Assembly: GCF_904846615.1 (NCBI RefSeq)
Contig: NZ_CAJHBK010000001.1
Location: 2,852,001-2,916,000, forward strand
DNA: 64,000 bases
Direction of reading: 5' to 3'
Source: Psychrobacter sp. JCM 18902
GTDB lineage: Bacteria > Pseudomonadota > Gammaproteobacteria > Pseudomonadales > Moraxellaceae
Positions within the stretch are counted from its first letter, which is position 1. The number at the start of each line of letters is the position of its first letter. Positions 45,390 to 53,645 of the stretch are shown here, piece by piece. The position numbers and the translations under genes were made by a program. The notes under the pieces were generated by a model. That model made no database searches. It was not told the DNA's origin and saw only the letters and a program-made list of their open reading frames with translations.

Positions 45390-46073
45390 GTGAGTAAATT
45401 GCCCATGTGGAATAATAGCCTACAGACCCTCTTGGTCGGTACGATAATGGCAGTCGGCGTGTCGCTCAGTGGCTGTGATAGCAGCAAAGACGACGCCCAA
45501 AACCAAGATGCCGATATGAGCGAGCAAACCGTCGCTGACGATGCGCTAGTACAGGACAATGCTGCGCCGAACGCCGATTTAGACGGCGCTACTGCTCAGC
45601 AAGGTACACAAGTGAAATATGACGTTGCGGGATGGGGCACTAAAAATGTAGCGTCACTGAACGTCGATAATTTAGATGAGATCAAAGCGACTTTTGGCAA
45701 GGTCATGAGCACTGACGAGAACAGCCTCGACTATGCCAGTAATCCAGCCGCCAAATATCGCTTTATGGATACCGATGCGCCGTATTTGGATCTGATTGAT
45801 TCTGAAAAGTATCTCGAACTGGGCTGGTACTTTGCCAATCCTACTGACTCTGATAAAGAAAAAGAGATAAGCCAAAACCATGCCGAAAAAGCGCATAAGC
45901 TTGCCCGCCAACTGATGGGTGATGAGGGCGGACAACTGATTTCTGATATGCTTAATGGTCAAATTATCAAAAATAAAGTCATCGGTGGTCAAAAAATAGA
46001 GCTGGCAAAATGTGAGTTCTACAGTTGTATGCTGGTCATCAATAAATCTGCTGCCCAAACAGATAAGAAGTGA
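45390..46073 (+). CDS. Lipoprotein of unknown function
   Basis: A 227-residue predicted lipoprotein. The signal peptide ends in the lipobox LSGC (Cys about 29), after LLVGTIMAVGVS. The next 40 residues are acidic and disordered (SSKDDAQNQDADMSEQ), a tether; the rest is a soluble domain with KYDVAGWGTKNVASLNVDN, YRFMDTDAPYLDL and a C-terminal IELAKCEFYSCMLVINK with a Cys pair. I do not know the family. The start is GTG 45390, or ATG 45405 (MWNNSLQ), which is also plausible. It ends three bases before the first possible pabC start, so it may be co-transcribed with pabC. Confidence 0.72.
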   Translation: MSKLPMWNNSLQTLLVGTIMAVGVSLSGCDSSKDDAQNQDADMSEQTVADDALVQDNAAPNADLDGATAQQGTQVKYDVAGWGTKNVASLNVDNLDEIKATFGKVMSTDENSLDYASNPAAKYRFMDTDAPYLDLIDSEKYLELGWYFANPTDSDKEKEISQNHAEKAHKLARQLMGDEGGQLISDMLNGQIIKNKVIGGQKIELAKCEFYSCMLVINKSAAQTDKK

Positions 46074-46088
46074 GCTGTGCTAGCTATC

Positions 46089-47036
46089 ATGCCGCTCAAT
46101 AATTGGCTATGCATACATCCATCAAGTGCTACGACGGATATCTCAGACACATTATCGCTGGACAATCGTGGGTTGGCATATGGCGATGGATTTTTTACCA
46201 CGATGGGGGTCATCGATGGGCAGATACTGTGGTTGGCTCATCATCAGCAGCGCCTTGTTTCCCATGCTGAAGCTTTACAACTTGAATTAGACAGTCATTC
46301 TGTCATGGCTTTATTGCAGACGCATGCCGAGCAACTACAGCAAGGCATGCTGAAACTGATGGTGACTCGTGCCGTGCAAGATGTCCGTGGTTATGGCTAT
46401 GTGCCAACCACATCTGGTAGCGCTTGTGAGATTTGGCTAAAATCCTCTGTGATGACCGTCACTACGACTGAGCAATTACGCTTGCCTGATGGATGCTTAA
46501 TCCCGATGCAGCCTATCAGTTCTGCCATTTGCCTATCTTCGCAGCTTGCTTGCTTACCGCCACCATTAGCCGGACTCAAAAGCCTCAATCGCCTCGACAA
46601 TGTGCTGGCAAGTGGTGAGCTGCAAGCTATCAAAGCCAAAGTATTAGAAGACAATATTAAACCAAGCATCAGTGAGGGGCTGCTACGAGATATGAGTGGT
46701 TGTTGGGTTGAAGGTACGATGAGCAATGTGTTTTATCAATTATCAGAGCAGCAATCCTCAAAATCCGCAAGCCATTTAGACATTAATAAAAATGATCCGA
46801 ATTATTTAGACCAAGGTCAATGGTATACACCTTCGATGGCGCAAGCGGGCGTCGCTGGCGTGATGCGACAAGTGCTTATCGATGCGTTATTGACTAGCAA
46901 ACATCCCGTCATTATCAGATCATTGAAAGATGAGGATTTGCCACAGTTAAGCCAGCTGTTCTTTTGTAATGCACTGCGCGGTGTCATGCCAATGAGTAGC
47001 CTGACGTTATTATCGGGTGAGGTGGTGGGTTTTTAA
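46089..47036 (+). CDS. pabC: Aminodeoxychorismate lyase
   Basis: PabC releases pyruvate from 4-amino-4-deoxychorismate, giving p-aminobenzoate for folate. It is a PLP fold IV enzyme: DNRGLAYGDGFFTTMGV near the start, the Arg loop DVRGYGYVP, the PLP Lys region AGLKSLNRLDNVLAS, and WVEGTMSNVFYQ with the Glu. The start is placed at ATG 46089 (MPLNNWLCIHP); GTG 46077 is the alternative. At about 315 residues it exceeds E. coli PabC (269) through an insert of Ser, Asn and Asp near 225-240. The gene opens a pabC-mltG-tmk group known from E. coli, but a DpnI-like gene is set between it and mltG. Confidence 0.88.
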   Translation: MPLNNWLCIHPSSATTDISDTLSLDNRGLAYGDGFFTTMGVIDGQILWLAHHQQRLVSHAEALQLELDSHSVMALLQTHAEQLQQGMLKLMVTRAVQDVRGYGYVPTTSGSACEIWLKSSVMTVTTTEQLRLPDGCLIPMQPISSAICLSSQLACLPPPLAGLKSLNRLDNVLASGELQAIKAKVLEDNIKPSISEGLLRDMSGCWVEGTMSNVFYQLSEQQSSKSASHLDINKNDPNYLDQGQWYTPSMAQAGVAGVMRQVLIDALLTSKHPVIIRSLKDEDLPQLSQLFFCNALRGVMPMSSLTLLSGEVVGF

Positions 47037-47094
47037 GCGATTGAATCGTATTTAAAAAGGGCAACCTAGAGCTGAACGTTATAGTGAAAAGCGT

Positions 47095-47859
47095 CTAATA
47101 TAATTTGCAATAACGCCCACGACCCAAAAACTCAATAATGCCTTTATCACGCAACACTTGCAATTGCTGACGGATTTTATCTTTAATGTGATTATTTTCA
47201 GGATGTTTACGCTGTAATTCATTAGCAAAAGCATAAACCTGATTGAGAGAAAAGCTGTCTTCTAGTCTATCAATACATTGCCAAACATCCAGTGTCCAAC
47301 CACGCGAAGCTGTAGATTGCTCGCGTAAAAACAAGGTTTTTTGAAATTGCTCGGTGACATTATCGCGTGGTATGACTTGCTGGTTTTTAACCAAAAATAC
47401 TTTGCCTGATTCGGGCACTTGTCGCAAATCAATATTGCAACCAACCCAACCGGCACGTTTAGCAGTGACTGATAAAGGCTTACGTTTGATAATCATATCA
47501 GGCTTAAAAAAATGCTTAGGAATAATCAGGAAGTTGTTAACGCTATATTCTTGAGAATAGGTTAAAAAGAAAAAGTTAGGATTATTGTCGCTACTGATAC
47601 GCTCAATCATGGTGTCATAAGCACCGTCATTGATAATATTGCTTAACTTTGCTTGCTTACTTTTTAGCTCATATTGCTCATTACAATTTGCACAATAAAA
47701 GTCAGCGACAGGCTGATTGTTAGTAAATTCCGCCAATGGTTCAGCATCGCAATTAGGGCAGTAACTTTGCTTAGCAACCCAATCTTCACTGAGTACTCTA
47801 ATAATTTGACTAGGCGACTTGTAATTTTTGGCAAGGTTTTGATTAAAATGTAGGTTCAT
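47095..47859 (-). CDS. DpnI-like restriction endonuclease (GmATC)
   Basis: A 254-residue protein that aligns with DpnI of Streptococcus pneumoniae end to end, with the same length. The N-terminal catalytic domain (1-180) keeps the zinc Cys34, Cys37, Cys56 and Cys59 and the PD-(D/E)XK residues Asp53, Glu64 and Lys66 (VADFYC, ELKSK). NDGAYDTMIERISSDNNPNFFFLTY and AGWVGCNIDLRQVP are shared. The C-terminal winged helix (NNHIKDKIRQQLQVLRDKGIIEF) is the methyl-adenine reader in DpnI. DpnI cuts GATC only when the adenine is methylated. No methylase gene adjoins it. It lies in reverse orientation inside the pabC-mltG-tmk group, so it is an insertion, probably horizontally gained. Residue numbering is by hand. 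Confidence 0.92.
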   Translation of the reverse strand: MNLHFNQNLAKNYKSPSQIIRVLSEDWVAKQSYCPNCDAEPLAEFTNNQPVADFYCANCNEQYELKSKQAKLSNIINDGAYDTMIERISSDNNPNFFFLTYSQEYSVNNFLIIPKHFFKPDMIIKRKPLSVTAKRAGWVGCNIDLRQVPESGKVFLVKNQQVIPRDNVTEQFQKTLFLREQSTASRGWTLDVWQCIDRLEDSFSLNQVYAFANELQRKHPENNHIKDKIRQQLQVLRDKGIIEFLGRGRYCKLY

Positions 47860-48026
47860 AACCAGTTTTCGTTATTAAAGAAAAGGAAAAACGCCAAAAG
47901 AAGGTAGAAATATTAGCCCATATCAGCAGGCGTAAATACCAAGATAATTGATAAGCTAAGCAAATACCATTGAAAATCGCACGGTTCAGTGCTAAATTCT
48001 AGCAAACTTCTGCCTCGCGAGTTGCC

Positions 48027-49319
48027 ATGAGCAAGCCTACATCTGAAACGCCTCCTGAACGTCCTAATGAAACGCCATCGAATAAACCAGATAGCAGTGT
48101 TGAGGAGCGTGTCGATACCACACTACCTGACGCGCAACCAGCAGTCGATGGGGTAGAGGAAACGCCAGCGACAGATGTGTCACTCATCAGTGGAGCGGCT
48201 AAGCCACGCGAATATAAAGCGGATAATCAATCGTTCTTTATGCAGCGTGGTTATCAAGTGTTGCTAGTGCTGGGGCTTATCGCTGCGTTTTTCTTAGTGA
48301 TGGTCTATCAGACATTGTTTGGGCGGATTGAGCAGCCAAAGCAAATGGTCACTATTGAGCAGGGTCAGAGCTATTATGGCTTACTGCCGCAGTGGCAACA
48401 GCAAATCCCGCTGTTTTCTGCCACGATTGCCAAGCTCTATATGAAAACACAAGTCGATGGCCTCTTACATGCTGGTATTTATCAATTACCAGAAAACCCT
48501 ACCTTTGCTGAAACGCTACATATACTTGGGCAAGGGGTAAAAGCATCGATGGTAAAGGTGCAAATCATCGAAGGCAAAACCTCTAAAGATTTATATCAGA
48601 CGTTACGGGATAATAAAGGCATCAAAAAAGAGGTGCTGACCGACGATAGTGGCAATGATAGAGACAATGCTGGTATTGCTCAAGCGTTGGATTTGGTCGG
48701 TATATTGCCAAATGAAGTGATCAATAGTAACGACCCTATCGTCAATCACAATCTTGAAGGTTGGTTTGCCCCTGATACTTATTATTATGGGGAAGGCAGC
48801 ACTGATAAGCAGGTACTGACCGATTTATATAAGCGTCAACAGCAAGTATTGACTGAAGCGTGGGAAAATCGTGCGCCCAATTTGCCTTATAAGACGCCTT
48901 ATGAGGCGTTAGTGATGGCCTCTATTATCGAAAAAGAAACCAGTGTGGCAGAAGAGCGTCCTTTGGTCTCTGCGGTGTTTAGAAATCGTTTAGATAAAGG
49001 CATGCGAATGCAGACCGATCCGACCATCATCTATGGTATGGGCAGTCGCTATGAAGGCAACATTCGCCGCAAAGACATTGATGAAAAAACGTCTTATAAC
49101 ACCTATCAAATTGATGGCCTACCGCCAACACCTATCGCGCTACCATCGTCCGCCTCTATCGAAGCGACCTTGCACCCAGCAGATAGTGATGCATTGTACT
49201 TTGTAGCGACGGGTAATGGCGGGCACAAATTTACTAATAGCTTGGCGGCGCACAATCAAGCGGTAAAAGAATATCTCGGCGTCATGCGTGAGAAAAAATT
49301 ACAAACCCCGCCGCAGTAA
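48027..49319 (+). CDS. mltG: Endolytic peptidoglycan transglycosylase MltG
   Basis: MltG cleaves nascent glycan strands in the inner membrane and is thought to set their length. The 430 residues start with about 70 acidic, Pro/Glu/Thr-rich cytoplasmic residues, an unusually long lead, then one membrane helix (YQVLLVLGLIAAFFLVMVYQTLF, near 75-97) and the YceG domain. Catalytic Glu302 lies in MASIIEKETSVAEER; QTDPTIIYGMG, YNTYQIDGLPPTPI and the HKFTNSLAAHN end are family-typical. It is followed after 90 bases by tmk. The pabC-mltG-tmk order is that of E. coli, with the DpnI-like gene intruding before it. Confidence 0.94.
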   Translation: MSKPTSETPPERPNETPSNKPDSSVEERVDTTLPDAQPAVDGVEETPATDVSLISGAAKPREYKADNQSFFMQRGYQVLLVLGLIAAFFLVMVYQTLFGRIEQPKQMVTIEQGQSYYGLLPQWQQQIPLFSATIAKLYMKTQVDGLLHAGIYQLPENPTFAETLHILGQGVKASMVKVQIIEGKTSKDLYQTLRDNKGIKKEVLTDDSGNDRDNAGIAQALDLVGILPNEVINSNDPIVNHNLEGWFAPDTYYYGEGSTDKQVLTDLYKRQQQVLTEAWENRAPNLPYKTPYEALVMASIIEKETSVAEERPLVSAVFRNRLDKGMRMQTDPTIIYGMGSRYEGNIRRKDIDEKTSYNTYQIDGLPPTPIALPSSASIEATLHPADSDALYFVATGNGGHKFTNSLAAHNQAVKEYLGVMREKKLQTPPQ

Positions 49320-49409
49320 TTCAATCCTCTATCTTCTTTCAAAACCTATCGTGAACTGAGCGTTATGCAACTGTCTACATAACGCTCATCAATGACATAA
49401 GGTCATATC

Positions 49410-50225
49410 ATGTCAGCATCTATACAAGACCACGTATCTCAAACAGTCCAGTCGCAAGCAAGTCAGCCCAAAACAAGTCAGCCCAAAGCAAGTCAGCCCA
49501 AAGCAAGTCAGCCCAAAGCAAGTCAGCCCAAAGCAAGTCAGCCCAAAGCAAGTCAGCCCAAAGCAAGCAATGACATCAGTGATATCGCACTCAATCAAGG
49601 GCGCTTTATCAGTTTTGAAGGTACTGAGGGCGTAGGCAAAACGACTGCCATTGAGCAGCTGTGCACACGCTTAGACGATAACAATATTGCGTATCTGCGT
49701 ACCCGTGAGCCGGGTGGTAGCCCGTTTGCAGAACGTTTGCGCGCTATATTATTGGACCCTGCGACCGACATCAATGATGATACAGAGCTATTGCTACTAT
49801 TTGCGGCGCGCTGCGATCATATGCAGCAAGTGATTCTGCCAGCGCTACAACGTGGGACGTGGGTAATATGTGATCGTTTTACCGATTCTACTATTGCTTA
49901 TCAAGGCTTTGGGCGCGCACATGGCGATGCGGTGGTACGAGCCAAAATTGAATCACTTATCGAGCAGTTTGTGCCGCAACTACCTGAGCTGACATTGTGG
50001 CTGGATTTGCCCGTATTAGAAGGCATGGCACGCGCTAATAAACGTAGCACCGCTGATAGATTTGAGCAGCAAGCGACCGAGTTTTTTACTTGGGTGCATA
50101 AAGGCTTTAACACGCTGGCGACTCAGCACCCCGAACGGATACAGCGCATTGACGCATCAGGCAGCGCCGATGAGGTGAGCGCGCGAGTATGGCAGGCGGT
50201 ACAAGGCAGAGTTGATGTTTCGTAA
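49410..50225 (+). CDS. tmk: Thymidylate kinase with repeat-encoded N-terminal tail
   Basis: Tmk phosphorylates dTMP to dTDP. The kinase starts at about residue 65: RFISFEGTEGVGKTTAIEQL (P-loop 71-78), the dTMP-binding TREPGGSPFAERLRAILL, CDRFTDSTIAYQGFGR and the LID region RANKRSTADRFEQ. The first 64 residues are extra. They hold seven SQPKA-type repeats from a 15-bp tandem array. There is no internal Met between the repeat and the P-loop, and AAGGTC precedes the ATG at 49410, so the tail appears to be made. Such a tail is not part of the family, whose length is about 205-215 residues. Confidence 0.93.
   Translation: MSASIQDHVSQTVQSQASQPKTSQPKASQPKASQPKASQPKASQPKASQPKASNDISDIALNQGRFISFEGTEGVGKTTAIEQLCTRLDDNNIAYLRTREPGGSPFAERLRAILLDPATDINDDTELLLLFAARCDHMQQVILPALQRGTWVICDRFTDSTIAYQGFGRAHGDAVVRAKIESLIEQFVPQLPELTLWLDLPVLEGMARANKRSTADRFEQQATEFFTWVHKGFNTLATQHPERIQRIDASGSADEVSARVWQAVQGRVDVS
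49461..49565 (+). repeat. 15-bp tandem repeat inside tmk, seven copies
   Basis: The unit AGTCAGCCCAAAGCA occurs seven times; the first copy has one change (AAACA at its end), the rest are identical. Each unit codes Ser-Gln-Pro-Lys-Ala/Thr. Because 15 is a multiple of three, gain or loss of units keeps the frame. Confidence 0.97.
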
Positions 50226-50255
50226 CGGATTTTATAAAGCCATCACCTAGCCAAA

Positions 50256-50286
50256 TAAAAAGCCCCAACATTGCGTTGGGGCTTTT
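50256..50286. terminator. Terminator after tmk
   Basis: AAAAGCCCCAAC and GTTGGGGCTTTT with a five-base loop. Acts for tmk and possibly on the minus strand for the antiporter gene. Confidence 0.9.
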
Positions 50287-50375
50287 GTGTTTTATAAACT
50301 GTTATATTCTATAAAGTATCAAAACAGTCATCAAGATATTATCAAAACTGTGTTAAAACAAAGCTGTGGCAATGA

Positions 50376-52763
50376 TCATTTATCCTGTTTATTCACCGCT
50401 TTATTATTTGAAATTTCTTGAACATTGCCTTTGTTGATGTTGTCTTTAGTGATATCACCTTTAGTAATATCGCCATCAGAGCTGGCATTGGTTGTATTAT
50501 CTTGACCAGAATCGGGTAAACGATTTGGATCAAGCGCGCCCTTCTTGGTTTTAGGTGCGTTGCCATTACCATTCGTACTGCTGCTGTTAGACACTTTATT
50601 TTTAGGCATTGCCTTCGAAGTCGCTGTCGAGTTGGCTGACATGACGTCTTTATTAACGACGTCAATAGACTCATCTTTTGACGTTATTACTTTGTCATTC
50701 AAGGTGTCTGGCGTGGTTTTAGTTCCAGCACTGCTGCTCGAATGGTTTGATACCTCGTTATCTGCATTTTGCTCAGCGACTTTCTGCTCAGTGATTGCCT
50801 GCTCAGCGATTATTTCTTTAGCGCTGTCGCTATCAGTGGCAGTGGATTGTTCTGTTGCATCAACATTATCATCGCTCAGCTCTTTTTCTTTACGCTTTTC
50901 AGGCGCTTTTGAGCTGGACTCAAAGTTAGCATCAGCTGCCAGTCGCGCCTGCTCTTGTTTAGGTGTCACATCGACAGGTTTTGGCTGTACTTCATCTTCC
51001 ACTACCAGTGAGATGAGTTTGCGATCGCGTGGCACGATGCCATCAAACTTATCGGTAATGACGTGCAGCTTGCCTTCTTTGTCGATTGTATACAGCGGCA
51101 CGAATTGCTTATTGTCGGCTTTGTATTGCTCAAAGCTGTAGCTGTCGGTGATGTTGGTAATCTTGATACGGGCTTTTTTCGACAGCATGCTGGCAAGTTT
51201 GGTATAGGTGACGTCTTTGCCAAACAGCCACTGCGAGTGGAAGTTGCCTTGCTTATCATCGCGCTCGCTTTTGACCTTTTCGTCGCTGAACTTGAGACGG
51301 TACAATTTGCGCTCACCAAATTCATGACGATAATGAATCTCAGATAAGGTATTCATCTCTTTGTCCATACTCATGGCAAACAGACGACCGATACCGATCA
51401 GGTCAAGATGATGATCGGCATGATCAGAGATAGGATTGCCAAAATAAGTACGCAGACCGCTCATGCGTGCGCGGGCAATATTGGTATAGTTGTTGTGTGC
51501 GACGATGACATCAAAGCCCTGATCTTTTAGAGAAGTTGCCACCAAAAGCGCAATGGGATTTGAGCCAACGATAAGAATGCCATTGGTCTCAGGCTCACGG
51601 ACACCCAGCAAGTTGCCGACTATTTTTGCCCCCAAGCCCTGAATCATAACCGTGCCAATAATGACCATGAATACTAAGGGCACAAGCAGCTCAACACCTT
51701 GAATATCATACTCTTGCAGACGAATAGCAAACAGTGATGAGATGGCTGCAGCGACGATACCACGTGGCCCAATCCAACTAATCATCAGCTTTTCATTGGT
51801 CTTTAAGTTTGAGCCAATAGACGATGCCCAAACGGATAAGGGTCGCGCCACAAACATGACGATAGCAAGTAACACCAGACCTGCGAAACCAACGCTAAGT
51901 AAGCTTTCCAGCTCTACACGTGCTGCAAGGATAATAAACAACACAGAGATAAGAAGGATGGTTAAAGATTCATTGAACTCTAAAATCGTATCGCGTGGGA
52001 ATTTTGGCCAATTCGCCAATGCCACGCCCAGTACGGTGACTGTCAATAGCCCAGATTCATGCTCTAAATGGTTCGATACTGAAAATAACACCAAGACAAA
52101 GGCGAGCGTAAAGACATTGCGTAAAAATTCAGGAATCATATGCCGACGCATCAAGAACGCAAGCAGCCAAGCGCCTGCCATACCCATCGCTGTCGCTAAT
52201 ACCACGATTTTGGCAAACAATAAGATACTGCTGGCTTCGCCGCCTGAGATGATGTATTCATAAACCAAAACCACGGCAATAGCGCCGATTGGGTCAATGA
52301 TGATACCCTCCCATTTGAGGATATTAGAGATCGTCTTATTGGGACGCACACTACGTAATAACGGCATAATCACCGTTGGACCCGTGACGCACACGAGCGC
52401 ACCGAACAGCAAAGCAATCAGTGGATCGACATCGAATAAGAGATAAGTCGATAACGCCACGATAGCAATGGTGATAAGTACACCGACCGACACCAGCATT
52501 TGCACTACGGTGCCATGCTGTTTAATCTCGTCAAACTCTAACGTCAGCGAGCCTTCAAATAGGATAATCGCCACGCCCAAAGAGATGAAGGGGAACATCA
52601 GCTCCCCCAGCACCAAGTCAGGATCGAAGACTCCCAGCACTGGGCCCACGATAATGCCAATCAGTAATAAAAATAAAATGGACGGTTGCTTTAAATACCA
52701 AGCCAACCATTGGGCAGCAATGCCAATCCCAACCACGCCAGATAATAATAGGGCGGTATCCAT
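50376..52763 (-). CDS. CPA1-type sodium/proton antiporter with RCK-like domain
   Basis: A 795-residue membrane protein. Residues 1-395 hold about 12 hydrophobic helices of the monovalent cation:proton antiporter-1 family, with the ion-site region WEGIIIDPIGAIAVVLVYE and the SWIGPRGIVAAAISSLF motif. Residues about 400-610 contain a Rossmann-like, RCK/TrkA-N-type domain (NGILIVGSNPIALLVATSLKDQGFDVIVAHN) that may sense nucleotide or ions. From about 610 a 185-residue tail rich in Lys, Glu, Asp, Ser, Thr and Asn is present, probably disordered. Whether it moves Na+ or K+ is not known. A single gene; its start lies at the edge of an 880-base gap. Confidence 0.88.
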   Translation of the reverse strand: MDTALLLSGVVGIGIAAQWLAWYLKQPSILFLLLIGIIVGPVLGVFDPDLVLGELMFPFISLGVAIILFEGSLTLEFDEIKQHGTVVQMLVSVGVLITIAIVALSTYLLFDVDPLIALLFGALVCVTGPTVIMPLLRSVRPNKTISNILKWEGIIIDPIGAIAVVLVYEYIISGGEASSILLFAKIVVLATAMGMAGAWLLAFLMRRHMIPEFLRNVFTLAFVLVLFSVSNHLEHESGLLTVTVLGVALANWPKFPRDTILEFNESLTILLISVLFIILAARVELESLLSVGFAGLVLLAIVMFVARPLSVWASSIGSNLKTNEKLMISWIGPRGIVAAAISSLFAIRLQEYDIQGVELLVPLVFMVIIGTVMIQGLGAKIVGNLLGVREPETNGILIVGSNPIALLVATSLKDQGFDVIVAHNNYTNIARARMSGLRTYFGNPISDHADHHLDLIGIGRLFAMSMDKEMNTLSEIHYRHEFGERKLYRLKFSDEKVKSERDDKQGNFHSQWLFGKDVTYTKLASMLSKKARIKITNITDSYSFEQYKADNKQFVPLYTIDKEGKLHVITDKFDGIVPRDRKLISLVVEDEVQPKPVDVTPKQEQARLAADANFESSSKAPEKRKEKELSDDNVDATEQSTATDSDSAKEIIAEQAITEQKVAEQNADNEVSNHSSSSAGTKTTPDTLNDKVITSKDESIDVVNKDVMSANSTATSKAMPKNKVSNSSSTNGNGNAPKTKKGALDPNRLPDSGQDNTTNASSDGDITKGDITKDNINKGNVQEISNNKAVNKQDK

Positions 52764-53645
52764 AAATTGATCCTTTTATAATCTTGTCGTATTTTATAGC
52801 TATCAACCGCTTTTTTAGAGTTGCGGCTGCCAGTAGTATAGTAATAAGTTGACGCTACTCGCTATAGAGACACATCTCTATGAAACGTAAGCGACGACAA
52901 TGGTATCCATCATGAATCACCACATGAGCCAGATATGATATAACTACTATAGAGTAGTAAAGACAAAAGCATTGCTAGAAAAAATCGTCAATCTTATATA
53001 AATCGTATATGGCATCAAGCTCGCTCAGTCTATTATTGATAGTACTGTCACGCGACTTTTTTTATCCATTTATCTTGAATCGACCATCTCATTATTCTAG
53101 TGATGCAAAAGATGAAAAATAAGGGTGATAATAGCCAGCTTTATAAAACAATAGTCAATAACGATTAATTATAGACTTTAGTTTGCTTAAAAATTTATTT
53201 GGCTTGCTATCATAACATGCTTTTATTTCATGCTGAGCAAGGCCGTATCTAGCACAATATCAGTAGGCAGCGGTAAAAATATACAATAACTGGGTCAAAT
53301 AATTGCGCCTTGGGTTATCCTACATGATCGGAATAATGACAAAATAGCACGATGACTTATCATACAGTAGCCGTCTTTATCATGCACCTAGCGAGGATTA
53401 TCATTGTTTTGGGGTGTTTATATAAGGAAAGGCGAATGGTTGATGGCATAAGGGTATAAAAAACAGTAACCTAATAAACGACTAGATAGCGACTAAAAAG
53501 GTTGGCCGCCATAACATTAAGTGCCGATGCAACGTTTGTCATATACGGATTTGGTTAAAATTAAAACATCGTATACACGTCACTAGCGATAGTAGCCTAA
53601 ACATAACCACTAAAAATAACAACGATTACTTATATGGAGGACAAC
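52764..53645. other. Long intergenic region with repeat copy C
   Basis: 882 bases between the divergent antiporter and protease genes, without a convincing ORF. It holds two small perfect hairpins (ATAGAGAcacaTCTCTAT at 52864-52881 and ACTACTatagAGTAGT at 52943-52958), the repeat copy at 52983-53088, and the 15-base word TGACAAAATAGCACG (about 53337), also present at about 9338 upstream of pcnB. The rest is AT-rich with no recognised element. Confidence 0.5.
52983..53088 (-). repeat. 106-bp intergenic repeat, copy C (diverged)
   Basis: On the minus strand the unit begins GATGGTCGATTCAAGATAA and contains AGTACTATCAATAATAGACTGAGCGAGC and GATTTATATAAGATTGAC, matching copies A and B in order. 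It is two bases shorter than the 108-bp form, and its outermost TATAGTC/GACTATA ends are mutated, so it looks like an old copy. Confidence 0.7.

Noticed and set aside
45083..45559. 158-codon minus-strand frame across the 13-bp array
   Set aside because: It is a translation of the tandem repeat and overlaps the better supported lipoprotein gene on the other strand.
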